From contig NC_092579.1 of the NCBI RefSeq assembly GCF_037975245.1, forward strand, positions 10,593,678 to 10,657,677: 64,000 nt of DNA. The letters run 5' to 3'. Below, one piece after another: positions 11,596-22,505 of the stretch (position 1 is its first letter; each line of letters begins with the position of its first letter). Source of the stretch: Apostichopus japonicus (lineage: Eukaryota; Echinodermata; Holothuroidea; Aspidochirotida; Stichopodidae). The notes under the pieces were generated by a model. The model ran no database searches, was not told the origin of the DNA, and saw only the letters and a program-made list of their open reading frames with translations. The position numbers and the translations under genes are program-made.

Positions 11596-12312
11596 CAGGG
11601 ATGTAAGTCTTCCGTATTTTTACGGAAATCCGGCTTTTTTCAGGGATGTAAGTCTTCCGTATTTTTACGGAAATCCGTTTTTTTTTAATTCCAATAAAGT
11701 TCCACAAAATTGTTCAAATATCAAAGACACAACGCGGCAAAAATGCCTGGCCCGTTACAGCAAGCTAACTTCAACTTTCACTCATCGATCAATCAAAATA
11801 CCATTCCTGTTTCGCATCATCGCATTGCACTGTACAACATTGTGCCATGTGAATATCGTTGCGTACGTGTGAACTTCAAATCGCCATAGCTCATTTCTGT
11901 CGTTGAAAAACCTTGCCTAATTCACGTTGATTGGACTGCTAATTAATATCTTCGTAACTGCTGGTGCTCGACATAACTTTCGGAATTAACGCTTGTGATA
12001 TTTGTGAGCGGCGGAAATCTACGGGATACGCATATGAAAGTCGATATTTGTGATCGCATTCGAATGTGAGACTGTTTTTTATTCCGTAGTTCGCTGCGAC
12101 GTATTCGTAACTTTGAGTTAGCCTAACATAACGATAGTGTGTAAGTAGTAAGAACTAGGGGTAAGATGTGTTAGCGCTAATACTTCTGAGCTAGCCTAAC
12201 ATAACGATAGTGTGTAAGTAGTCAGAGCTAGGAGTAGGATGTGTTAGGACGGCATTCACCCGGGGTCTCCGAATAGTTTTCCGGTTTTTTTTTGGCTGCA
12301 CTTACATCCCTG
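11596..12312. mobile_element. hAT-like element, 6-bp TSD CTACAG
   Basis: Ends CAGGGATGTAAGT and ACTTACATCCCTG are inverted and flanked by CTACAG on both sides (11590-11595, 12313-12318). CAGGG-type ends are typical of hAT; most hAT TSDs are 8 bp, but 5- and 6-bp groups are known. The first ~45 bp of the left end is tandemly duplicated (second copy from 11641). Inside, a ~60-bp block with GAGTTAGCCTAACATAACG is duplicated near 12115-12245. No transposase, so non-autonomous (717 bp). Confidence 0.75.
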
Positions 12313-12318
12313 CTACAG

Positions 12319-12901
12319 TAATTGATGTCGGCATAAGTAAAATGTGAAAATATTTCACAGTGACAGTGTATAAACAATATCATGTAACTCTTATTCAATA
12401 ATAACAAATTTAAAGAGGTGGTGACAGCTGATTTTCTAGCTCAAATTTGGTAAAATGAAAATGTCCATTTGCTCATGCATCTGTTTGTCTATATTTCACA
12501 TTGAAAGCTGTTCTTTCTGGATGAAACATTTTGAATGAAACTTCTATACTTTTAAATCCTTACCAGTTAATTAATTGGTTGATACTGACCCAGAAGTGCT
12601 ACAAATAAGAGCTGAACATCTCTGATCTTTTCTGGCTCTGACTTAATTCTTGGACAACTTAAACTCACTTTGCGCTACATTAGTCAGACAGTTATTGGAA
12701 TTTCAGCAAACTGCATGGCAAGGAATCACAAAGAGTTGGCTCTCAGACTCTGGTTACAAGTTATGTACGTTTTCTGCAATCCCAGCGCTTAGCAATTTGA
12801 CCATTTGATACACACATGTAAAGTAAATGAATAGTAACTACTGTAAGTTATATATATATTTGTATGACATTTTTTCAATTTCCCTTCTCATGTCCTGCTA
12901 G
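12319..12901. other. intron or upstream sequence of Ig gene 1
   Basis: No exon recognised. A phase-1 signal-peptide exon should lie upstream of 12902, but I could not identify one here. Confidence 0.3.
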
Positions 12902-13207
12902 TTGTGGAAGCAGAACCTTTGAAACCTTCAGTAATAGCACTGGAAGAAGATGCAGCGGAAATAGTTTGCCCGACAATAGAGAGTTATGAATCATATTTCT
13001 GGAGGAAAGGAGACTCTATTGAGGACAGCACAGCAGTTGCTTCTTTTGTTGATGGTGTACCTAGAGCAGACGCTAAGAAATATGCGGTTACAGCAAATGG
13101 AACATTTTTCATTAAAAAGGTTACTTTAAAAGACGAAGGAAACTATTTCTGTCGAGGAGTGTCAGTTTCATCTTCATCCACTGTAGAAATAATAGTACAT
13201 GTACAAG
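12902..13207 (+). CDS. Ig domain exon 1 of membrane Ig-family gene 1
   Basis: Symmetric phase 1-1 exon (306 nt) with acceptor TTCCCTTCTCATGTCCTGCTAG and donor GTACAAG|GTTAGT. It encodes a V-set-like Ig domain: strand-B Cys in AAEIVCPT, Trp in SYFWRKGD, and the strand-F signature LKDEGNYFCRG, closing with VEIIVHVQ. NGT is an N-glycosylation sequon. The next exons of the same gene in the same phase are at 14123-14458 (Ig) and 17038-17173 (transmembrane). The product is expected at the cell surface as an extracellular ligand-binding or adhesion module. The signal-peptide exon and 5' end were not found, and no orthologue is assigned. Confidence 0.8.
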
Positions 13208-13538
13208 GTTAGTTACAGTAATAGCTCATGCTTCAATAAAATTTATGGAGGTTTTACCAATATACCTATATATATGCAAACAGAGATGTGAGGGGACGGA
13301 CAATTTTCCACATTTTGATTAACGCTTGCAATAATATGACTTTTTAAGACACCATATATACTGTAACTTTTGTTCATATTTCCCGATATTGAAATCCCAA
13401 TAAATATTGCAAAGTATTTTAGGGTATCTATACTTTCGAGTTACTTCTTCATCATTTTCTGCCCGCCTTGAAAATACAGTTTTTTGCTGGAAATGTAAAA
13501 TCCTGAAAGTTTTATTGACAGACAGTAAGACTAACAAT

Positions 13539-13982
13539 TAGGGATGCACCAGATATCCCTTCCGGCCGGACTATCCGGCCGGATAGTGAGCAATTATCCG
13601 GTTCCGGCCGGATATTTGTCAAAGTCCGGCCGGATCTTTTTCAAAATCTGGCCTGAATTATTCCTTAAAAAGGTGTTGGTATTAACTTAACTCAATGTAA
13701 ACTATTTCCAAAAATTAATAAAAACATTCAAAGTAAGGAAAAATTAGGTTTAACATGTTTAATTTGACCTTCTTTATTGATATGCGTATACCTCACCTAA
13801 GATTTGCTCCTTGTTTCATACTTCTACTAATTGTTAATGATTTTCTTTTGTGTAATGAAAAAATCTGGTTCCGACCGGATTCTATCCGGCCGGATTTTAT
13901 ATGGCCGGATTTCATGTATATATACTATCCGGCAAAATCCGTTTTCTGCCGGATCCAAAAATTTGGATCCGGTGCATCCCTA
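13539..13982. mobile_element. hAT MITE with 8-bp TSD CTAACAAT
   Basis: Inverted ends TAGGGATGCACC / GGTGCATCCCTA flanked by CTAACAAT (13531-13538 and 13983-13990), the 8-bp TSD usual for hAT. The subterminal regions are full of CCGGCCGGAT repeats in both orientations. 444 bp, no transposase. It lies in the intron between the two Ig exons of gene 1. Confidence 0.9.
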
Positions 13983-14122
13983 CTAACAATGACTAGATGT
14001 AATTGATTACTATGCATGTTTATTAAAGAAGAACCATTTTACTTTTTATGATAACTCTTTTTGTGAGTTGACAAATGCCAGACACATTCACAAGAAGAAA
14101 TACGTCATTTTGATTTTCTCAG

Positions 14123-14458
14123 CTTCTCTTCAGAATTTTGAGTTGGGCATTGATCACTGCAGTACTGAAAGCAGTAGTTGCTCGCAAAGCATCGATCTTT
14201 CTAAACCAATTGAGTTGATATGCAGAGGGAAAAATGCATCTCCATCAGTGACGTTAAAATGGTTTAATGGATCCAGAGAGATAGAAAGCAATATAACTGT
14301 AGTTAAATACAATCAGAAGGATGTGCCATCATCTTCAATGATCATAAGTACGATAAAAGCTGTCTACAGAACCCCAGTAACACTGACTTGTCAAGCAGTA
14401 GATACAAAGTGCAGAACAGATGGTGGTAAATTTGTGAACATTCGACTTGAGCAGCAAG
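14123..14458 (+). CDS. Ig-like domain exon 2 of membrane Ig-family gene 1
   Basis: Symmetric phase 1-1 exon (336 nt); acceptor TTTTGATTTTCTCAG, donor CAGCAAG|GTGAGG. The translation runs from ASLQNFELGIDHC to VNIRLEQQ. It has PIELICRGK (first core Cys), VTLKWFNGS (Trp) and TPVTLTCQAV (second Cys); extra Cys residues (HCSTESSSC, TKCR) could form an additional disulphide. Sequons NAS, NGS and NIT suggest heavy N-glycosylation. The second core Cys lacks the D-x-G-x-Y-x-C signature, resembling C2/I-type membrane-proximal domains. An alternative acceptor 11 nt downstream would break the phase, so the start at 14123 is preferred. Confidence 0.75.
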
Positions 14459-17037
14459 GTGAGGAGAAACTAAACTGTTCTATTGAAGAATAGTAGTCAT
14501 TTAAAGTTTATTCTCCCAATTAAGCCATTGATATTTATATTTCTTTTCCAAGGCAAACGTAATATATATGATAGAGTGCGTGGGTGTGTGTGTTAAGCTT
14601 TCAACCACGATATATCAGAACCCAAACTGTACATTCAACATTGGATTCATGTCATACATGGTAGCCCTACACTGATAGCCCATGAGCTGTACAATGATTT
14701 TAGATGTAACGTCTTTAATATTAATGAGTTTTTCGAACATAATGTAGAAATATTGAAATGATCATATGTTGACACTAATTAGACTGTTTCCTTTGATATT
14801 GGGCATGTTGATGTTGTTAGCAAGTGTGTAAAAGTTCTTGTTATTAACAGTTGAAGTTAATTAAACAGGTGAACAGGACTTGCATGTCAAATGGGGTACC
14901 CATATAGCCTGCCGGACGTATATGCGGCACTCTATTGTTTATGGAAATAAAGTCCAGCCTCTATACCTTGCAATTAACAATATAGTTTAACGTACGTGTA
15001 AGCTCAACTATAAGTTCATCTGCAATCAGACTAATTTCCTTGTGCTTTCATTCCCCCAAATAGTGTTTACTCGACACCTTGGAGTCTTCATATTTTCTGT
15101 TGTGCCACATCATCATACTTCATCGCAGAGAAATTGTTCTAACTACGTAACTGAGCCTAGCTATTTATTTCCCCATATTTTTATTGCTACAAAATGGAAT
15201 AGTCTACAACTTTGGTTTCTTCCTTTGAAGTCTTCCTGAAATATCAGATTTTCTCATTTGCTGAGTTCTTCAAACCTAACTGAACAATCTGAACATCTGA
15301 CAGCGAATGTAGGATTCTAGTGTGTAAAATCTGTCACATGAATTATAATAATGAATGGCATCTCTATATTAAAATCTTGTGTATTGTTTGATAAAATCTA
15401 ATATGAACTGGTTTTGCACAACTATTAGTAGCACTGTAGTTCAAATCAAATCGGTTACGATATCAGACCCCTCAATTGTTTATACTTACAGTATGCAATC
15501 AGTGTTCTGGTACAACTATTGTGGAGATTGCAGAGTTTACAAAGTAACTTTAAAATGCATAGCTGGCTCATACTGAAGTATTTTAGCACACAACCAATAC
15601 TGTGGTTCCTGTTTAATTGAAAGAGACAGAAATATAGAAAATTTGATGTCAAAGTTAAGCAGATTCTCACTGACCAGAAACATGATGCGTAAAAGCTCAT
15701 GATCGCACAGGTCACTGTGTGATGTCATTCTGCGGAGTGTACCGCAAACGCGAAGCAATAACAATGCACTTTGCACCTATAGGGTAAATCACGGTTTAAG
15801 ATAAACAATTGAGTATGCACATTAGAATAATGGAGCTAATGAGTTTAGGCATATATTAGGGAGACTTTTCTTTTAGAGGGCCTCTGCATAGACAATACTG
15901 CCTATCGTGTTTGTGTCGAAGTGGACTGAACATACTGTATATTTGCCTGCAGACGGTGGGAAACCCCGGGAGTGAGAAAGTCTTTGCAGGAGCTGTACTT
16001 ACAATAAAAAATTAATCCAAAGCCTGAGAAGTTTTTCGTCAGTTTGATGACTGGGAAACGAAAAGAAACTTAAATTTCGGTTTTCAGAAGAGTTTTTGAA
16101 ACCTTCTACTACACAATCTGTTGGCATTTTGATTTCAACAGTATGACAGAGTGTCGTATCGGCGTAGTGTTAGTGATGCAGTGAATAGCTTGATCGAAAA
16201 TTTTCCTCATCCGACCTGCAGTCACATGAGTGCTTAGGAATTTTTTGCGAATAGAGTAAATTCCTTGTCCAAAAGTGCTAGGTTTGATCAAGTTTTACCG
16301 AGTCCCAAAAGAAATTATTACAATGTGCCATACATCAATGTAAAGATACAAGTGTAAATATTCAATATAACATAAATGTGAACAGTTTAGAGGATGTCGA
16401 AATACCACCAGCTATGCCTTTTAATATACTTTTGAGGTCAAGTGGATATTTTGAAAAATTCAGACGACAAAATCAAAAGGGCGTTACGGCATATTTTGCT
16501 GCCAGTCTGTCCGTTGGATATATATTGTAGGCATCTCAGCAAATGCTATCCTTATACTTACAGGGCTAACGAATTAAGTGACAGCTGATTGCATGCATAC
16601 TGTACATGTATTGTTTCAGTTAACTGCAACGGTATAGTGACTATAGTATGAAATATGGGCCACCTCACACCAAACAGCTGTTTCGGGATGATACTGTACG
16701 TCATACAATAAGACACTAAGATGTGAGATTTGCTGGTTTACAGGATTGCATGAGAAAACACGATAAAAACACAATATGTCAGGAGTTGTACATTAGATAC
16801 CTTGTAGCAGTACTACGAAAGCAATATGCTTCTAGTGCCCTGTTAATTGCTTAAGAAGTATTGTTCTGCAGTATTAATGAATTAACGAAATTGTTGAAAC
16901 TAACTACGGTACTATTAAAGTAATTTGACTTCGTCGCTTTTTCAACTCAATTTTCGATTATCTCAATCTTAATTTGTACCTTGAACAAGCATAGGAACCT
17001 TATAAGTCTTTTGGTTTTCTGACTTTTCTGTTCACAG
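14459..17037. other. intron of Ig gene 1
   Basis: About 2.6 kb with no recognisable exon or transposon end. Open frames at 15042-15239, 15379-15576 and 16109-16291 have no domain features or good splice borders. Confidence 0.4.
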
Positions 17038-17173
17038 TTCCCATCACTAATGAAAAGCCACCAGCCCCAGATCAAGACCTTGTCAGAGGGTGGATGCTTG
17101 GAGCACTATTCTGCATGGACATGCTCACGCTCACGCTCATGCTCATGCTCCTGCTCCTGCTCATGCATAGAAG
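17038..17173 (+). CDS. transmembrane exon of membrane Ig-family gene 1
   Basis: Acceptor GACTTTTCTGTTCACAG, phase 1 in, phase 2 out at AGAAG|GTATGG. In the phase set by the Ig exons it reads VPITNEKPPAPDQDLVRGW, then a hydrophobic run MLGALFCMDMLTLTLMLMLL followed by LLLM and HRR, i.e. a short Pro-rich stalk, one transmembrane helix and a basic stop-transfer. The helix is encoded by an imperfect CTC-ACG/CTC-ATG/CTC-CTG hexamer repeat; read one frame off, it gives a spurious Ser-Arg/Ser-Cys repeat. This makes gene 1 a type I membrane protein with two Ig domains. The cytoplasmic exon was not found; a LINE remnant follows at 17477. Confidence 0.75.
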
Positions 17174-17476
17174 GTATGGATAAATCACTCTATTCAAAGT
17201 ATTTTGGGGTCATGGTTACATTAGCCCAAGAACATGCTTACAGAAGATTTTCTTGTTAATTTTACCTGTTTTTTTTATATTGTTTATGGTAATATCGGTC
17301 TGAAATTAAGCTGTATTTTGCTTTTGGTTGCAATTTTTTGTCACTTTCAACAAACATGTAATATTTACACCTCAATACAGAGATTGTCAATTGGTCAATC
17401 TGTCAGGATTGATCGATTTAAATCACACCAATTTAATCACAGAATGAGAATTTAAACAAACACGTCACAATGCGCT

Positions 17477-18660
17477 TTACAATGAAAGTACGACAGAAAG
17501 AAACAAACACATATAAACATTGATACGTACAATTATAAAGCAAAAGCAATGAGTAACAGATGCGTCGATGGGCAAAGCGTTCCAAAATGTTGGGGCCATT
17601 ATGGTGAAGGTTCTTTGACCACTGGTTTTTGGTCCATGAAATGGGAACTTCGAGAAGATTTTGGAACTGGATCTCAAAGACTTGGTTGGAGCGTATTTGT
17701 GGATTTCAGTAGTTCAGATAAATATGTTGGAGCCAGATTTGTAGGTAAGGAGAAGCTCTTTGAATCCAATACGTTGAATGACTGGCAGCCAGTGAAGATT
17801 ATGAAGTGCCAGGTGATGTGGTCACATTTCTTTGAAAGGCTGACCAGACGGGCGGTGTAATTCTGAATACGTTGAAGCATAAGAAGATCTTTACATGAAG
17901 ACAGCTGAGGATGCTGTTGCATTTGTTCCAATGAGAAGTAACAAAGCGTGGACGAGTTTTGTCAGGGGTTTGCTTGTTTCGAAATCTGCGTATGCTCCTG
18001 ATTTTCATAATAGCAAATGAAGCACAGCGGCATATATTTAGACTTCATTGACATGTGTGAATCTAGAACAACTCCAAGATCAAGGGCAGTAGAAACAACA
18101 TTTACCCGAGCATCCCCTGCAGTAATGTAAGAGATACGGTTTCCTTTTTCAAAACGGGATCTACAATGCAAAACTTCAGTTTTGTTATAATGAAGCATTA
18201 GGTAGTTCTTAGTTATTAACATTTTAACACCCTGGATGCAATGTTCAATCTTGTCAATGTGTAATTGACCTCTCTCCTGGTTTGTTTGTGATAAACAGCT
18301 TGGTGTCTTCGACATAGGTGATACTAGACAGATCATGAACACAAAAAATATTTTCTCGGGGAGCTGTATAGCTGACGAACAAAATGGTGCCGCAATGGAT
18401 CCTTGTGGGATTCCCCAGTCCATGACAAGTGGGTTGGAGGTGGCAGAGGTGTTAGCAATAGACTGTTCTCTCCCATGCAGGGATGCAAACCATTCAAGTT
18501 CTTTCCCACCAATATCAAACTGACTATATTGAGGCGTTCTAATTAGCAGCGAGTGGTCAATTGTATCAAAGTCCGCTGTTCAATCCAGCAGCACTAGGGT
18601 TGCCTAGCGATCTGAGAATGTCATTACATACTCGCAACAATGCTGTTTCTGGTGATGGTA
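17477..18660 (-). pseudogene. non-LTR retrotransposon (CR1/L2-like LINE) reverse transcriptase remnant
   Basis: Minus-strand pieces in family order, broken by stops and frameshifts. Near 18640-18520 is LVLLD-TADFDTIDHSLL (the LLDLSAAFDTVDH motif). Next come GIPQGSIAAPF (~18420), NKTEVLHCRSRF and ALDLGVVLDSHMSMK (~18060). Then LQRIQNYTARLVSL with HITWH (~17880-17840), PTYLSELL (~17700), and the C-terminal TSGQRTFTIMAPTFWNALP (~17620). These match the RT of CR1/L2-type LINEs. The YADD active-site segment is degraded (expected near 18330). 5'-truncated, non-functional; it lies downstream of the Ig gene 1 transmembrane exon, antisense to that gene. Confidence 0.85.
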
Positions 18661-19486
18661 TTGATGGTAGGCAGATTGTGAAATTGCAAAGAGGTTGTTA
18701 ACAGCAGCGTGTTCAGTCAATTTGCCAGATTAAGCCATATTGAAGATTGGATGAAAGTTCTTTAGTATCTCAGGGTCAATGCTAGGTTTTTGAAGCAATG
18801 GCATTACCCTGGCATCTTCAGTTAGCTTTAATGTAGGCCTACAGGAAAGCTTTTATATTTTGAGAAAGAATTTAGCCTGCATACTTGTCCAAGCAGTATA
18901 CATATGTTGGACTGAAAGAAAAGTGTCTTAAAACAAGCTGTTTTAGAAATGATAATCACAGGAATGCTTCAACTCTTAGCCAATATATTTGAACAATTAA
19001 TTGATAGTAATGTACATACCATACTCCCTGATATGGAGAATCCTTAAAAACATCAAACCCCATACTCTACATCAAGTAAAAGGTGCAGTTGTTGTCTTAC
19101 CACAAAACACTTAATTATCCACAATCCTCAAACGTCTACCTTGAATAATAGAAATAAACTTGCCAGTGGTTGTACTCACAAGAAAACACCTATTAAGTAA
19201 CTGAGATCAACTCAACTCATTAATATTTTATTAATCTGTATACTTTGCGTTTTTAATTAGTAGTTTTAGCCTCCGTGTGCAGTTTGTGAATCTTGTAGCC
19301 TTGCATAATTGCTTATTAAAATGTTTGAATTGCGTTTTAGCCAACAGGTAGCGTCACATAGATATTGCTTCATTTTTCACGCGCTCAATTTACAGTACTT
19401 CCAGCCTTTTCACGTGACACCGGGTGAATTTTGTGTTATGGTATGATACTCTCATCATTGTATATTTTGAGACTGAGAATTGTGGG
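18661..19486. other. no gene recognised
   Basis: The part nearest 18661-18790 still looks like decayed LINE (minus strand). The remainder has no recognisable feature. Confidence 0.4.
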
Positions 19487-19490
19487 TGTG

Positions 19491-19547
<57 letters not shown>
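19487..19547. repeat. TA microsatellite, tail of SINE
   Basis: (TA)n with one ATGTA interruption, directly adjoining the 3' side of the minus-strand SINE at 19548-19672. Confidence 0.85.
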
Positions 19548-19548
<1 letters not shown>

Positions 19549-19672
19549 ATTGAAATCGTAGTGATCGAGTTGGAAAATCCAGAACAGTGAAAAAAACTTC
19601 TAGCCACTACCGGGATTTGAACCCCGGCCTCCCGCTTTATATGCAGACAACCACTAGAATATTTTAAGTTGA
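19548..19672 (-). mobile_element. tRNA-derived SINE
   Basis: Read on the minus strand, TTCTAGTGGTTGTCTGC (A-box region) is followed by GCGGGAGGCCGG and GGTTCAAATCC (B box), resembling Asp/Gly-type tRNA, then a short body ending in a TA-rich tail. The 5' acceptor-stem half does not pair with the 3' half, so it is not a functional tRNA. No clear TSD. Confidence 0.55.
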
Positions 19673-19734
19673 TTGTATGTCCAGAAAGCAGTTAGGAAGG
19701 TCGTCATTCCACTTTACCCAGCAAAAAATGTACC

Positions 19735-20560
19735 CTAATTTTACCGCGGTAAACTATGGTAAATGTGTGGTAAATAGGGTAAATGTGTGGTAAAATTGTG
19801 GTAAAATCAACCGCGGTACATTTACCGCAGTTTTACCATGGTATTACCGCGGTAAAAGTGCGGTACATTTACCGCGGTAAATTTATCGCAGTTTTACCAT
19901 GATATTACCGCGGTATAAGTAGGGTAAAAGTGCGGTACATTTACCGCGGTAAATTTACCGCAGTTTTACCATGATACTACCGCGGTATAAGTAGGGTAAA
20001 AGTGCGGTACATTTACTACGGTAAATTTACCGCAGTTTTACCATGGTTTTACCGCGGTAAAAGTGTGGTACATTTACTACGGTAAATTTACCACAATTTT
20101 ACCATGGTATTACCGCGGTAAAAGTAGGGTAAAAGTGTGGTTCATTTACTGCGGTAAATTAACCGCAGTTTTACCATGATATAACCGCGGTATAAGTAGG
20201 GTAAAAGTGCGGTACATTTACTACGGTAAATTAACCACAGTTTTACCATGGTATTACCGCGGTAAAAGTAGGGTAAAAGTGTGGTACATTTACTACGGTA
20301 AATTTACCATAGTTTTACCATGATATTACTGTAGTAAAAGTAGGGTAAGTTCATATGGTACATAAACTACATATGTGAAATTCCTACAATTGTGCCATGA
20401 TTAACCACAGTAAAAATAGGGTAAAACTATACGGTGCAATTATACTATGGTAAATTTACCATAATTGTACCACAGTAGAACATATATGGGTCACACTATG
20501 AAACATGATGGTACATTTACAGCAATTTTTCCATGATTTTGTCCCATATTTTTGCAATAC
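19735..20560. repeat. 60/72-bp satellite built on TTACCGCGGTAA palindromes
   Basis: About eleven units, spaced 60-61 or 72 bp by the position of GTTTTACCAT. The 12-bp difference is presence or absence of a GTAGGGTAAAAG module. Units contain the palindromes TACCGCGGTA and TTTACCGCGGTAAA and decay towards the right end (20340-20560). CCGCGG is SacII. Confidence 0.9.
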
Positions 20561-20979
20561 TGATATGACAAACCTTTTGTTCTACTCATATCTTAATGTT
20601 GGCAATATAAATTACCTGTGGATATGAGTTGAATAAAGAAGAGAGACAAACTGCTATTCTTATATGTTATAGTATGCATCTCTTTTCCTAAAAAAAATAA
20701 GCAGAGGATAGATACATAGAGAATTCCTTCATGGAATCCCTGATATATTTGAGAGGAGACAACAATTAATTCTTTTTTCATTATTAGGGAGAACCTAAAA
20801 GCCTTTAAAAAGAAAAAAGAACTATATAAACTAGCACACATAAGGCATAGGTTCTGTGCCTCAACACTGTGGCACACAAAAATTGACCAATCAGTGTCCT
20901 CAGATTTGGGTATTCTCTGTCAGGTCCAATAAATGACTTGACAAGTCTATGTAATTATGTTCAGAGTATGTTCAGAGTA
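20561..20979. other. no gene recognised
   Basis: AT-rich unique sequence. The SINE target at the right end already held a local duplication of GTTCAGAGTA before insertion. Confidence 0.4.
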
Positions 20980-21344
20980 AGAGCGGTGAGGTGGCAGAAC
21001 GGGAGAGTGCACGTCTGCAGTACCTGAGGTCCCTGGTTCAAACCTCGGTGTCGACACTGACACCAATTTTCACCCCGCTCCTTTCTCGTGGTAGGAAAGT
21101 GGCTACACGTGGAAGCGGTACTCACGTCCTTCGGAGGGGACGTTAAATTGCGGTCCCGGGAGCAGGACTACACACCCCTGCCTCGTTACTTCAGGGCGCT
21201 ATTCGAAAAGAGAAGGCGAAATTCGCCGGTGTCCTTCCACGCACAAAAAACTTGGAACCTCAATAATTACCGACTAAGGATTTCCTTAGTTTGCTGAAGC
21301 ACCTTCGGGTGGAAGCAGAACACAAGGTGTATCGTATCGTATCG
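20980..21344 (+). mobile_element. tRNA-headed SINE with 11-bp TSD
   Basis: The 5' head GAGCGGTGAGGTGGCAGAAC carries an A-box-like segment and GGTTCAAACCTC a B box. The body includes CCTTCGGAGGGGACGTTAAA and ends in a GTATC pentamer tail. Flanked by TGTTCAGAGTA at 20969-20979 and 21345-21355 (TSD). Pol III-transcribed SINE; the open frame 21088-21297 inside it is incidental. Confidence 0.85.
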
Positions 21345-21355
21345 TGTTCAGAGTA

Positions 21356-22256
21356 CTCTTTCCATTTAAAACAAGTCTTTGAGGACAATAAGAGATCAAA
21401 AGTCCAATCTGGACTACCAATCAAGTCAAAAGAAGAGATTCAGGGGGGGGGGGGGGGATTTAAATGACTGAACATGGATAAAACTGAAGAAGTGTGTGTG
21501 TAGCACACACTGCAAGCACCTTGGCACAAAGCCTTTATTGGGCAGGGTCCAAGGGCCTGCCTTAGGGCTCTATCCAGGGATGAAGTTTCAGTTTTAGTTT
21601 GATGTCTGTACGCTTTTGTATGCAAAAATAATTTGAATAAATTATTAAATTTGATAAAAAATGACTGTTAATATCAAGCCTATTTTAGAAATTATAACTA
21701 GATAACTTTTAAACTTTCTGCAGGCTTGATTAGGTAAATACTTGTATTTAACAAATATATGAATAACTTAGAGTTTGCCCTGCATTCCACTTCAGTGTCC
21801 CCCAACAGTAATTAACGCTTCCTCAGAATGTCATGCTGTTACCCAAAAAATATATTAAATTTTTTTGAGAAATATACAAATACTGTAGGACTGAATTCAT
21901 ACTTGTATTGCAAATCATACTCCCTCAACCCTTTAACATACATATGCCAATGAAAAAAAGATTTGTATTTAAGTAATTATACCAATTAAAATTGTCACGT
22001 GACAAAACACATATATTTTTAATATTTGAGAAATACATAAATAGGAATGAATTAATACTTGTTCTATGCAAATTATATTCCCACAGGCCTATAACATCCA
22101 TGCACAAATTCATATTTAATGAATTATACACCAATTAAAATTATGTCATGTTGATTTTTTTCTGTAACAGCATGACCTGCATTGAACAATACCCGTGCCC
22201 TTGGCACCACTTTTTATTTTGCGTACTTTATGCAAGAACGTCATAAATAGTGCATG
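21356..22256. other. no gene; poly(G) tract
   Basis: AT-rich, no exon seen. A 15-nt G run lies at 21443-21457. Confidence 0.4.
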
Positions 22257-22259
22257 TTA

Positions 22260-22502
22260 AGCCCGGGTCACATCTGCGCGATTCAACACGCGATTCAACT
22301 CGCAATACAATTGAAGTTGAATCGCGTAGTTAGACACGGGTATCAACTTGTTGCGCAATAAAAGTTGCGCCGTCGATTTGGGTTGATTTGCAATAGAGCA
22401 ATGTCCTAATCAGCGCAACTTCTTTGAAGCAACTTTTCTGATGCGCGTGATTTTAGTTGCGAGTTGAATCGCGTGTTGAATCGCGCAGATGTGACCCGGG
22501 CT
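22260..22502. mobile_element. Harbinger-like MITE, TSD TTA
   Basis: Inverted ends of about 43 bp beginning AGCCCGGGTCACATCTGCGC and flanked by TTA (22257-22259, 22503-22505), the 3-bp TWA-type TSD of PIF/Harbinger. The interior repeats GATTCAACTCGC-type words in both orientations. 243 bp, non-coding. Confidence 0.8.
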
Positions 22503-22505
22503 TTA

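Noticed and set aside
17050-17259. Frame with SRSRSCSCSCSC repeat
   Set aside because: Shadow of the transmembrane exon, which is in another frame set by splice phase.
19600-19672. Functional tRNA gene on the minus strand
   Set aside because: A and B boxes are present but the acceptor stem does not pair and it continues into a SINE tail.
21088-21297. 69-aa open frame
   Set aside because: Lies wholly inside the tRNA-headed SINE.
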